Assembly (NCBI GenBank): GCA_919902675.1
Contig: CAKKRH010000043.1
Location: 1-37,754, forward strand
DNA from: Omnitrophica bacterium GWA2_41_15
GTDB lineage: Bacteria; Omnitrophota; Gorgyraeia; Gygaellales; UBA12090
DNA: 37,754 bases
Direction: 5' to 3'
Below the pieces are notes generated by a model. The model worked only from the letters and a program-made list of their open reading frames with translations. It was not told where the DNA came from and searched no databases. This document shows, piece after piece, positions 6,874-14,574 of this stretch (its first letter is position 1; each line of letters starts with the position of its first letter). The position numbers and the translations under genes were made by a program.

Positions 6874-7164
6874 TTATTTAACTACCAGGACGCTGTTAGC
6901 GCTTCCTAAATTATTCGCGGCTGTTTCTTTGCAGTTCGGGTCGTTAATCCAGGAACCGTCCACCACAAATTTGTACTCGTATCTGCCGGGATCAAGGTTT
7001 ATCTTAACCGCCCAGTTACCTTTAGCGTCCTTCTTAGCCGAAAGAAAACCGGCATCCCAATTATTAAAGCTTCCCGCTAAGCACACCCTTTTGGCCGAAG
7101 GAGCGGCATACTTAAAAGCCACCGCCTTCTTTGCTGCTGGTTTTTTTATAGCTTTCTTTATCAT
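6874..7164 (-). CDS. Stand-alone glycogen-binding (CBM48/AMPK-beta-like) protein
   Basis: A 96-residue protein. After a short Lys/Ala-rich N-terminus (IKKAIKKPAAKKA) a single CBM48-type domain fills the rest: CLAGSFNNWD, NWAVKINLDPGRYEYKFVVDGSWI and a final SVLVV strand, matching the alpha-glucan-binding fold of AMPK beta and branching-enzyme N-terminal domains. No catalytic domain is attached. GGAGG lies 7 nt before the ATG. It probably binds glycogen or a related glucan; glgA is about 11 kb away in the same orientation. The function as a free domain is unknown. Confidence 0.8.
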   Translation of the reverse strand: MIKKAIKKPAAKKAVAFKYAAPSAKRVCLAGSFNNWDAGFLSAKKDAKGNWAVKINLDPGRYEYKFVVDGSWINDPNCKETAANNLGSANSVLVVK

Positions 7165-7265
7165 TTCAAGCCTCCTTTAATTAACCCCACTATCAACAGG
7201 CAAAAGTGGAGTAAAATCAGATGCCTTAATCTTACATAACCTATTATAACAATTAAAGATACGGC

Positions 7266-7331
7266 TGTCAAGTAAAATCTGCCTCTGGCGCTTAGATTTT
7301 ACTTGATTCTGAAGCTCTGCGAAGAATCTTA
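7266..7331. repeat. Two-hairpin dispersed repeat, copy A
   Basis: A perfect 11-bp stem AAGTAAAATCT/AGATTTTACTT with a 13-nt loop is followed by a 6-bp stem GATTCT/AGAATC. A second copy at 22938-23002 has the first 47 nt identical and differs only slightly afterwards. Both copies lie just 3' of a minus-strand gene (stop codons at 7348 and 23048). Confidence 0.8.
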
Positions 7332-7347
7332 AGTAAAAACTAAAACC

Positions 7348-7827
7348 TTAGCCGTATTTTATCCGGACCCAATCACCGACATAATGGGTAATCACTATAA
7401 CTATCAAGGCGATGCATAAATGTTCTATGACTACTTTATACGGATTTGTTTTTTGCTCTTTGGCCATAAGAAAGCTGAACAGGGCCAATACTGCCAATCC
7501 CCAGGCCACACTGACCACGATCGCCTTCTCCAGAGAAAAAAGCAGAACCGGAATAATAAACATCAGGGTAAAAATTAATTTGGCTAGAAAAGTAAATATG
7601 GTTGATTCCCATATTTCTTTCTCAGTGTGTTTATTTTCCGATTCTTCGGAGATATGTATCCCCAGCGCGTCCGAGAAGGCATCGGCTACCGCCAGGGTCA
7701 GTATCCCGCCGATGACTACCGGCTTGGAATGGGTTCCGGAATCTAAACCCACGATTAACCCCAAAGTAGTAATTATCCCGGAGTTAAGGCCAAAGCTGAG
7801 CCCTATTTTTAGCGAATGTTTTATCAT
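7348..7827 (-). CDS. VIT1/CCC1-like membrane protein
   Basis: A 159-residue integral membrane protein with about five segments. The N-terminal GLSFGLNSGIITTLGLIVGL and GGILTLAVADAFSDALGIHISEESE match the first and second helices of the VIT/CCC1 iron or manganese transporter family, including the conserved small/acidic positions. Three hydrophobic segments follow (LIFTLMFIIPVLLF, AIVVSVAWGLAVLALFSFLM, IALIVIVITHYVG). It follows the beta-CASP gene by 13 nt. Metal specificity cannot be told. Confidence 0.75.
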   Translation of the reverse strand: MIKHSLKIGLSFGLNSGIITTLGLIVGLDSGTHSKPVVIGGILTLAVADAFSDALGIHISEESENKHTEKEIWESTIFTFLAKLIFTLMFIIPVLLFSLEKAIVVSVAWGLAVLALFSFLMAKEQKTNPYKVVIEHLCIALIVIVITHYVGDWVRIKYG

Positions 7828-7840
7828 AAGGTCCGGATTT

Positions 7841-9241
7841 TTACTCTAAAGCTACCGTCTCAAATTTCTTAGGTATATATGGCCTGAGGCCCTTTGCCTT
7901 CAGCTCTAAACTCAAGGCCTCGGATTGATCCATATCGCCGTGGACTATAAAAATTTTCTTCAGGCGGCCTTGAGTTTTTAAGGCGTAATCAACCAGCTCA
8001 TTCTTGTCAGCGTGGGCGCTGAAGGCGTTAATTACTTCTACCTCGCACCTTAGCTCAAAACTCTCCCCGAATATCTTTACCCGCTTATGCCTTTCCACTA
8101 TCCTCTTTCCCAGGGTATTCCTGGCCATATAGCCGACTACAACTATGGTATTACGTTCATCCTTAATATTGTTTCTTAAATGATGCAGAATCCTCCCGGA
8201 TTCGCACATCCCGGAGGTAGAGATAATAATCATCGGCTCTTTGTTAAAATTAAGCTGTTTTGATTCCTCGCTGGTGCGGACATAATGGATAGATTTTATC
8301 CCGAAGATATCGGCGTTTTTCGCTAAGAGCGCCTGGGCTTGAGCATCAAAAACCTCGCTGTTATTTAAAAACACATCCGTGATATTACAGGCCAGCGGGC
8401 TGTCCACATATATAGGAATAGGCCTGATCTTTTTTTCTTTGAGCAGGCGCCCCAGATAATAAACCACCTCCTGGACGCGCTCCAGGGCAAAAGAAGGAAT
8501 AATCACCTTTCCTCCCCGGGAGGCGGTCCGGTTGATGACCTCGGCAAATTTATTTTTGGCATCTTCTATCGGGCTGTGCAGGCGGCCTCCGTAGGTGCTC
8601 TCGATAATCAAATAGTCCACATCCTTTAAGATATCCGGGTCCCGCAACAAAGGGATATTACAACGGCCCAAATCCACCGCGTAGGCAATTTTTAAGGCCT
8701 CTGCGGAATCTTTCTTTATTTCAAAAAACGGCACGGCTGAACCTAAAATATGCCCGGCATCATAAAAAGCGCAGGAAATCTTAGGGGTAAGTTTAAATTG
8801 TTTATAATAATCCAACCCCCGGATGCTTTTCAAAGACTTACGGGCATCTTCCACGGTATAAAGCGGCTTACGTAAAGGCAGGCCCCGGCGAAGATTTATC
8901 TTATTCACAAATTTAATATCTTCTTCCTGAATCTTGGCGCTGTCCAAAAGCATCAGCTGGCAGAGCTCTTTAGTGGGCCTGGTAACAAAGATTTTTCCGC
9001 TAAATCCGCTTTTTACCAGATTAGGCAGATTGCCGCAATGGTCAATATGGCTGTGAGAAAGAACCAGGGCGTCCACCTGAAAAGGGTTAAAACAAAAATT
9101 GGAATTAACCTGGTAGAATTCTTCCCGGTGACCCTGAAACAGGCCGCAGTCAATAACTACCCTCTCCCTATCGGATTCAATTAAGTGCATTGAGCCGGTA
9201 ACCGTGCGCGTCCCGCCGCAGAAAGTAATGTTTACGCTCAT
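7841..9241 (-). CDS. Metallo-beta-lactamase/beta-CASP RNA-processing nuclease
   Basis: A 466-residue nuclease of the COG1236 (YSH1/CPSF73-like) group. The zinc motif SHSHIDHCGNLP is present, preceded by the first-strand signature CGGTRTVTGS. Later motifs are DAGHILGSA, the STYGGR motif, the beta-CASP segment (VIIPSFALERVQEV), ISTSGMCESGRILHHL, and FSAHADKNEL at the C-terminus. Such proteins cut RNA in bacteria and archaea. Its ATG overlaps the trpF stop in an ATGA, so it is translated with the trp genes. Confidence 0.88.
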   Translation of the reverse strand: MSVNITFCGGTRTVTGSMHLIESDRERVVIDCGLFQGHREEFYQVNSNFCFNPFQVDALVLSHSHIDHCGNLPNLVKSGFSGKIFVTRPTKELCQLMLLDSAKIQEEDIKFVNKINLRRGLPLRKPLYTVEDARKSLKSIRGLDYYKQFKLTPKISCAFYDAGHILGSAVPFFEIKKDSAEALKIAYAVDLGRCNIPLLRDPDILKDVDYLIIESTYGGRLHSPIEDAKNKFAEVINRTASRGGKVIIPSFALERVQEVVYYLGRLLKEKKIRPIPIYVDSPLACNITDVFLNNSEVFDAQAQALLAKNADIFGIKSIHYVRTSEESKQLNFNKEPMIIISTSGMCESGRILHHLRNNIKDERNTIVVVGYMARNTLGKRIVERHKRVKIFGESFELRCEVEVINAFSAHADKNELVDYALKTQGRLKKIFIVHGDMDQSEALSLELKAKGLRPYIPKKFETVALE

Positions 9242-9849
9242 AGTGACCTCGCTTTATCTATAAAATCCCGGAGTAATTTTTTATCTTTAATTCCCGGTTT
9301 CGCCTCTACCCCACCGGAAACATCCACCCAATCTGCTCGCGCGGCCTTAATAGCGCGAATGATATTTTTCGGATTCAATCCCCCGGAGAGAAAAAACGGC
9401 TTAGATGTTTTTAGGCCTTTCAAGATATCCCAGTTAAAGTTACTGCCGGTGCCGCCGAAAGAATCTTTTTTAAAGGTATCAAACAAATAATAATCCACCG
9501 GATATTTCTCAATATCTTTCAGGCTATCCTCATTTTTTATCCTGAAGGCCTTGATAATCTTATACTTATTAAATTTCCGGCAGAAATCCGGGGTTTCATC
9601 GCCGTGGAATTGAAGCATATCCAAACCGCAAAGCCGGGCAGTGTTTTTAACCAAATCCGGATCAGCGTTTACAAAAACCCCGATTTTTTTTATTTTTTTG
9701 TTCAGTTGAGATATTATTTTTTGGGCGGCCTGCGGAAGGATATAACGAGAGCTTTTAGGATAGAAGACAAAACCCAGGGCATCTGCCCCTAAGCTTTGCG
9801 CGGCCAAGGCATCGGTAAGATTAGTTATCCCGCAGATTTTTACCTTCAC
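9238..9849 (-). CDS. trpF: Phosphoribosylanthranilate isomerase
   Basis: Converts N-(5-phosphoribosyl)anthranilate to CdRP in tryptophan synthesis. The core begins VKVKICGITNLTDALAA with the catalytic Cys in KICGI. Further motifs are GADALGFVFYPKSSRY, LDMLQFHGDE, the general-acid Asp in DYYLFDTF, FLSGGLNP and DVSGGVEA. From the GTG at 9849 the protein has 203 residues, the family norm. An upstream start at 9927 is open but its extra 26 residues come from a repeat (9850-9925) and would overlap trpC by 20 nt. The stop overlaps the beta-CASP start. Confidence 0.9.
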   Translation of the reverse strand: MKVKICGITNLTDALAAQSLGADALGFVFYPKSSRYILPQAAQKIISQLNKKIKKIGVFVNADPDLVKNTARLCGLDMLQFHGDETPDFCRKFNKYKIIKAFRIKNEDSLKDIEKYPVDYYLFDTFKKDSFGGTGSNFNWDILKGLKTSKPFFLSGGLNPKNIIRAIKAARADWVDVSGGVEAKPGIKDKKLLRDFIDKARSL

Positions 9850-9925
9850 CCTGCTAGAGACAACCCCGCCAAAGGCGGGGTGTCCAGATGTCCTTGGTGT
9901 TTTGTTTCTAACGGGGTTTACCACC
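9850..9925. repeat. Repeat with hairpin at the trpC/trpF junction
   Basis: Holds a perfect hairpin CCCCGCC-AAA-GGCGGGG (9864-9880) and a second GGGGTT word at 9913-9918 complementary to AACCCC at 9862-9867. On the minus strand it is open through trpF's frame and reads NPVRNKTPRTSGHPAFGGV; its AAACCCCGTTAG end provides the last residues and stop of trpC. The word pattern looks like a dispersed repeat that can be translated, similar in principle to palindromic elements found inside Rickettsia genes. Only one copy is in the window. Confidence 0.55.
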
Positions 9926-10768
9926 ACTTTTTTTGCCTGATTTGGCAGGAGTTTTTTTGACTACTTTTTTTACGGCAGAACCGTTAACTATATCGCTGAA
10001 TTTCTTCTTTATATCTTCGGCTTTCATCAAGGCGGAGCCAATCAAAAGGGCGTTCACCTTTAGCTTCTGGTATTTTAAATAATCACGGTGAGTCTTAATC
10101 GCGGATTCGGCGACTACGATTCTATCTTCAGGAATATATTTTATCAGGGAGTCTGCTGTTTTTTTGTCTATTTCCAAGGTGTGCAGGTTCCGGCTGTTCA
10201 AGCCGATAATTTCCGCGCCCTGATCCAGGGCGTATTTCAGGTCATCTAAGCTATTCACCTCGACCAGGCAATCCAACTCCAGCCTTTTAGCCAAAGCCAG
10301 AAACTCCGACAACCTTCCCTCTCTAAGCAGTTCGGCAATCAAAAGCACGGCATCGGCTCCGAAAAATTTGGATTCGTAGAGCTGATAGGGCTCAAAGATA
10401 AAATCCTTTCTCAGAATAGGAAGCTCTGAGATTTTACGCGCCTGCTTTAAGTAGGCGATTTTACCGGAAAAATATTTCTCTTCGGTAAGAATGGAAATGG
10501 CGCCGGCTCCGGCGTTTTGATAGAGACGGGCAATCTGCAGCAGGTCAAAATCCTCTCTTAGGAACTCCTGAGAGGGAGAAGTCCTCTTAATCTCGGCGAT
10601 TATATTTAGCTTCCCGGCCTGGCTGATATTGGCTTTAAAAGGCCGCCAGATCCGCGGCTCCTCTAATTTCAGGCGCAATTCTTCTTCGGGATAATGCCGT
10701 TTTGTTTCTTTAATGGCTTTGTGTTTTTCCGAAACCACTTCTTTTAAAAAATCCGCGTATTCTGTCAT
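9908..10768 (-). CDS. trpC: Indole-3-glycerol phosphate synthase
   Basis: Closes the indole ring from CdRP. Motifs: IIAEIKRTSPSQ (catalytic Lys), GAGAISILTEEKYFSG, ILRKDFIFEPYQ, GADAVLLIAELL, LVEVNSLDDL, GLNSRNLHTLEID and VAESAIKT, then the LLIGSALMKAEDI phosphate site. The normal enzyme ends near residue 260. This one has a further Lys-rich tail (KKVVKKTPAKSGKKSGGKPR) whose last codons and stop lie in the junction repeat, so the tail may be an addition. It follows trpD by 2 nt. Confidence 0.93.
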   Translation of the reverse strand: MTEYADFLKEVVSEKHKAIKETKRHYPEEELRLKLEEPRIWRPFKANISQAGKLNIIAEIKRTSPSQEFLREDFDLLQIARLYQNAGAGAISILTEEKYFSGKIAYLKQARKISELPILRKDFIFEPYQLYESKFFGADAVLLIAELLREGRLSEFLALAKRLELDCLVEVNSLDDLKYALDQGAEIIGLNSRNLHTLEIDKKTADSLIKYIPEDRIVVAESAIKTHRDYLKYQKLKVNALLIGSALMKAEDIKKKFSDIVNGSAVKKVVKKTPAKSGKKSGGKPR

Positions 10769-10770
10769 TT

Positions 10771-11784
10771 TTACCTGTTGTTGGTAACGCGTCTTAATTC
10801 TTCCAATTTTCTTAGGGCCGAGCCGGAATCAATGGACTGGCGGGCTAATTCTATACCCTCTTTGATTGAGCCGGCCTTATCCGCGGTATAAATAGCACAG
10901 CCGGAATTAAGCAGGACGATATCTCTTTTGGGCCCTTTTTTCCCCTGGAGAAGTTCTAAGGTAATCCGGGCGTTGTCCCGGGCATTGCCGCCCTCTAAAT
11001 CCTTAAGCCGGGATTTTTTAATTCCGAAATCAGAGGGGCTGATTTTATAAGAGCGCAGTTTCTTATTCTTTAGCTCGCATATTTTAGTAAAAGTGGTGGT
11101 GGTGATTTCATCTAAGCCGTCTAAACCGTGAACAACCAAACCGTGCTTAACCCCCAGATTAGCCAGGACCTTAGCTAAAACAGTCAATAACTTCTGGTCA
11201 TAGACGCCCAACAGCTGATGGGTGGCCAAGGCCGGATTGGTTAAAGGACCCAGGAGGTTAAAGATGGTGCGCAGGCCTAATTCCTTACGCACCCCGGCGG
11301 CGTATTTCATTGCCGGATGCAGGCTCTGGGCGAAAAGAAATCCAATACCTACGGTCCTTAAACATTCCTCAACCTTTTTTTCGGCGATATTGATATTTAC
11401 CCCTAAGGCCTCCAGCAGGTCAGCGCTTCCGCATAAACTGGAGACCGCGCGGTTTCCGTGTTTAGCCACCACCAGGCCGCATCCGGCGGCCACCAAGGCT
11501 GAAATAGTGGAAATATTAAAGGTATGTTTGATATCCCCTCCGGTGCCGCAGGTATCCAAAACAACATCTTCTTTAATATTTATTTTTTTGACAAGCTCGC
11601 GCATGGCCAAGGCTGCTCCGGTAATCTCTTGCGCGGTTTCACCTTTCATCCGCAGGGCAATTAAAAAAGCGGATATCAGCGCCGGGCTCAACCTGCCTCG
11701 CATTATCTCTTCAAACGCGGATTGCATCTGAATCCGGGTAAGATCGTTTTTGCCAATTAAGGTGCTGAGAGCTTCTTTTATCAT
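10771..11784 (-). CDS. trpD: Anthranilate phosphoribosyltransferase
   Basis: Adds phosphoribosyl to anthranilate. The glycine-rich PRPP site is DTCGTGGDIKHTFNIST; KHGNRAVSS and GVRKELGLRTIFNLLGPLTNPA are the other hallmark segments, with VVHGLDGLDEIT near the Mg site. At 337 residues it has family length. The ATG at 11784 is preceded by GAGGGGAA; an in-frame ATG at 11814 has no such site. It is followed by trpC with a 2-nt gap. Confidence 0.95.
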   Translation of the reverse strand: MIKEALSTLIGKNDLTRIQMQSAFEEIMRGRLSPALISAFLIALRMKGETAQEITGAALAMRELVKKINIKEDVVLDTCGTGGDIKHTFNISTISALVAAGCGLVVAKHGNRAVSSLCGSADLLEALGVNINIAEKKVEECLRTVGIGFLFAQSLHPAMKYAAGVRKELGLRTIFNLLGPLTNPALATHQLLGVYDQKLLTVLAKVLANLGVKHGLVVHGLDGLDEITTTTFTKICELKNKKLRSYKISPSDFGIKKSRLKDLEGGNARDNARITLELLQGKKGPKRDIVLLNSGCAIYTADKAGSIKEGIELARQSIDSGSALRKLEELRRVTNNR

Positions 11785-11824
11785 TTCCCCTCGCTTCGCT
11801 CGGGCGCGGAACAATGCTGAACTC

Positions 11825-11877
11825 TACGCAGAACCACGCGCAATACAAGTTGTGCGTAGTTCCGCGTAGTTCTGCGA
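11825..11877. repeat. Imperfect hairpin with GCGTAGTTCCGCG words
   Basis: Sits in the gap between trpG and trpD. CTACGCAGAACCACGCGCA on the left pairs with TGTGCGTAGTTCCGCGTAG on the right at about 15 of 19 positions. The 13-nt word GCGTAGTTCCGCG (11854-11866) recurs exactly at 1038-1050, in the gap between archease and rtcB. Confidence 0.6.
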
Positions 11878-11893
11878 TTACTGGTTTATTTTA

Positions 11894-12457
11894 TTAACTT
11901 TTCAGGAAATTCCTCAAGATGTCTTTACCGGACTTGGTAAGAATAGACTCAGGATGAAACTGCACCCCGAACAAAGGATACTCCTTATGCTCTAGGCCCA
12001 TAATCTCACCCTCCCTGGTCCGGGCAGTTATCTCTAAGCAATCCGGCAGGGATTTTTTTTCTACCAGCAGGGAATGATAGCGGGTAGCCACAAAAGGGTT
12101 GGGTATGTTTTTGAAAATACCTTTAGAGTTGTGATAGATAAGCGAGGTCTTTCCATGCATCAGCCTTTTAGCCGGGATAACTTTTCCCCCGTAAACCTCG
12201 CCGATACACTGATGGCCAAGACATACACCTAATAGCGGAACCTTGCCGGCAAACTCACCGATTAACTCCTTGGATATGCCGGCCTCAGCTGGCGTGCCCG
12301 GTCCGGGCGAAATCACAATTCTTTCCGGCCTAAGAGCCTTTATCTTTTTAAGGGTGATCTTATCGTTGCGGAAAACTTTGAGATTCTCGCCCAATTCACC
12401 CAGATATTGCACCAAGTTGTAGGTAAAGGAGTCGTAGTTATCAATCATTAAAATCAC
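11894..12457 (-). CDS. trpG: Glutamine amidotransferase of anthranilate/aminodeoxychorismate synthase
   Basis: Supplies ammonia from glutamine for anthranilate (TrpG) or 4-amino-4-deoxychorismate (PabA). Class I triad: Cys in [14 protein letters not shown], His and Glu in [11 protein letters not shown]-terminal [20 protein letters not shown] and [13 protein letters not shown] are typical. At 187 residues it is of family length. The GTG at 12457 has GAGG 6 nt upstream. Its position ahead of trpD supports TrpG, but a shared PabA role is common. No trpE is in the window. Confidence 0.9.
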   Translation of the reverse strand: MILMIDNYDSFTYNLVQYLGELGENLKVFRNDKITLKKIKALRPERIVISPGPGTPAEAGISKELIGEFAGKVPLLGVCLGHQCIGEVYGGKVIPAKRLMHGKTSLIYHNSKGIFKNIPNPFVATRYHSLLVEKKSLPDCLEITARTREGEIMGLEHKEYPLFGVQFHPESILTKSGKDILRNFLKS

Positions 12458-12520
12458 TGCAAACCTCGTTTTGCCTTCAGCTTTTAACCGTCAACCGTCA
12501 GCTGAGAACTGTCAACTGCT

Positions 12521-13783
12521 TTATTCCCTATCCCTCCAGACCCTGGCTCCTAACTTTTGCAATTTTAATTCCATATTTTCGTAGCCGCGGTCAAGGTGGT
12601 AAATGCGGGAAATCTCGGTCCTGCCTTTAGCCACCAGCCCGGCTAAAACTAAGGCCGCCGAAGCCCTGAGGTCCGAGGCCATCACCGGAGCTCCGGACAA
12701 TAACTTTTTGCCTTCGATAATCGCGTGCGGGCCTTCGCGCATAATATTTGCCCCCATCCGGTTAAGCTCAGCCACATGCATAAACCTGTCCGGGTAGATT
12801 TTCTCGGTAAACACGCTTACTCCCGGGGTTACGCTCATCAACGACATCATCTGGGCCTGCATATCCGTGGGAAAACAGGGATAAGGCAGGGTGGTGACAT
12901 TCACCGGTTTTAGGCTTTTGCGCGGCCTAACTCTTAATCCTCCGTCGACGTCTTCAATCCTAACCCCGCAATCGCTAAGCTTATCCAAGACTGCCGCTAA
13001 GTGCTCTTTAAACGCTCCCTTAATGACACAGTCGCCTTTGGTGATAGCTGCCGCCAAAACAAGCGTGCCGGCCTCAATGCGGTCCGGAATTACCTGATAG
13101 TCGGTTCCGTGCAAGTGGCGCACCCCTTCTATTTCAATACAAGGTGTGCCCTGGCCCCGGATTTTAGCTCCCATCTTGTTTAAAAAGTTGGCTAAATCCA
13201 CTACCTCAGGCTCGCAGGCCGCTGATTCAATCACGGTTTTACCCTTAGCCAACACCGCCGCCATCATCACATTGTCCGTAGCCAGGACCGATGAACCAAA
13301 GGCTCCCCCCAGATACATATTCCCCCCGGAAAGGTGTTTGGCCTCAACCACCACATAGCCGCCCTGGATATCTACCTTGGCCCCCAAAGCCTGGATTCCC
13401 TTAATATGCAAATCCACCGGCCTCACCCCGATGATACAGCCTCCGGGAAGAGAAACCTTGGCTTTCCTAAACCTTCCCAAAAGCGGCCCCAGCACGCAAA
13501 ATGACGCCCGCATAGTAGAAACTAATTTATAATCAGCGGTGTGGCTTTTCAGATTCTTGGCCTCGACGGTTACCTCGCCGTTAGAAAATTCGGCGGAGGC
13601 TCCCAGGGAGCGCAATATCTTGATCATAGTAGACACATCCCTGAGATTAGGCACATTCTTAATCCGGCAGCGCTCGTTAGTCAGGAGACAGGCCGCTAAA
13701 AGAGGCAGTACCGAGTTCTTGGCCCCGCTTACCGTAACTGTCCCTTTCAGGGGAATCCCACCTTCAATTACCAACTTTTCCAT
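12521..13783 (-). CDS. murA: UDP-N-acetylglucosamine 1-carboxyvinyltransferase
   Basis: First committed enzyme of peptidoglycan synthesis: transfers enolpyruvate from PEP to UDP-GlcNAc. The active-site loop SLPGGCIIGVRPVDLH has Cys at residue 116, so a fosfomycin-sensitive type is expected. SGAKNSVLPLLAACLL (substrate Lys and Asn), PDRIEAGTL and YPDRFMHVAELNRMGA are also present. 420 residues is the normal length. It overlaps the end of prmC by 20 nt, with GAGGAAAT just before its ATG. Confidence 0.96.
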   Translation of the reverse strand: MEKLVIEGGIPLKGTVTVSGAKNSVLPLLAACLLTNERCRIKNVPNLRDVSTMIKILRSLGASAEFSNGEVTVEAKNLKSHTADYKLVSTMRASFCVLGPLLGRFRKAKVSLPGGCIIGVRPVDLHIKGIQALGAKVDIQGGYVVVEAKHLSGGNMYLGGAFGSSVLATDNVMMAAVLAKGKTVIESAACEPEVVDLANFLNKMGAKIRGQGTPCIEIEGVRHLHGTDYQVIPDRIEAGTLVLAAAITKGDCVIKGAFKEHLAAVLDKLSDCGVRIEDVDGGLRVRPRKSLKPVNVTTLPYPCFPTDMQAQMMSLMSVTPGVSVFTEKIYPDRFMHVAELNRMGANIMREGPHAIIEGKKLLSGAPVMASDLRASAALVLAGLVAKGRTEISRIYHLDRGYENMELKLQKLGARVWRDRE

Positions 13784-14570
13784 ATTTCCTCATTATCATC
13801 ACTCTTTCTATCCCCGAATAATCCTTGATTATCTCATCAAGGATAAAATCGTTACTTAAGGAAGCTATTTTTTCGATATTCTCGCGCTGGCCGAAACCTA
13901 TTTCCAGGAAAAGCAGGCCTTCTTTGTTCAAGAAATTGCCGGCCTCGGCTATTATACGCCGGTAAAAATCCAAACCATCCTCTCCCCCATCCAAAGCCAT
14001 TCTCGGCTCATAGGCAAGCTCTTTCTGTAAACCGTTGATGTCACCGGAACGGATGTAAGGAGGATTAGAGATAATTATATCATAATTCCTTAAGCGATTA
14101 TTAAGATTATTTTTCTTGAAAACTGAAAACAGATCGCTCTGAATAAAATTTATATTTTTATCAGCGGAATTCATGAGTGCATTTTCTTTTGCTAAGCTCA
14201 AAGCCTCAAGTGACAGATCCAGCGCGTCAATCTGAGCCTCCGGCAAGAACTTAGCCAAACTCACCACTATACAGCCTGAACCTGTGCCTATATCAAGTAT
14301 CTTCATCTGACCGGCGGCTGATTTTAAGACCATCTCCACCAAAATTTCCGTCTCCGGACGGGGAATAAGCACCCTCTCATCCACCTGAAACGTCAACCCA
14401 AAAAACTCCGTCTCGCCCAGTATATACTGCAAAGGCACCCCTTGAGAGCGTAAAGATAAAGCCTCGGATAACTTTTTAGCTTGCGCGGCATTTAAAGACC
14501 ACTCTTGGCTATACAAGACGCTTCGGGAACAGCTAAGTATCGAACTAAGCAAAATCTCTTTCTCGGTCAT
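13764..14570 (-). CDS. prmC: Peptide chain release factor N5-glutamine methyltransferase
   Basis: Methylates the glutamine of the GGQ motif of release factors. The N-terminal helical domain is followed by the SAM fold: ILDIGTGSGCIVVSLA (motif I), VDERVLIPRPETEILVE, and the substrate-binding IISNPPYIRSGD (NPPY). Length 268. It begins 4 nt after prfA, whose product is its substrate, and overlaps murA at the 3' end. Confidence 0.95.
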   Translation of the reverse strand: MTEKEILLSSILSCSRSVLYSQEWSLNAAQAKKLSEALSLRSQGVPLQYILGETEFFGLTFQVDERVLIPRPETEILVEMVLKSAAGQMKILDIGTGSGCIVVSLAKFLPEAQIDALDLSLEALSLAKENALMNSADKNINFIQSDLFSVFKKNNLNNRLRNYDIIISNPPYIRSGDINGLQKELAYEPRMALDGGEDGLDFYRRIIAEAGNFLNKEGLLFLEIGFGQRENIEKIASLSNDFILDEIIKDYSGIERVMIMRKYGKVGN

Positions 14571-14574
14571 ATTT

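Noticed and set aside
6517-7180. Several open frames of 65-167 codons on both strands
   Set aside because: They run across the 186-nt palindrome and the antisense of the glycogen-binding gene; the translations show no domain and no ribosome site.
9850-9927. A longer trpF starting at 9927
   Set aside because: It would overlap trpC, add 26 residues from a repeat and exceed the normal enzyme length; GTG 9849 begins right at the conserved first strand.
11222-11731. A 169-codon plus-strand frame inside trpD
   Set aside because: It is the antisense of a clearly conserved gene and has no protein features.
12458-12520. A trp leader, T-box or riboswitch ahead of trpG
   Set aside because: Only 63 nt separate murA and trpG and no Trp codon run or conserved T-box word is present.
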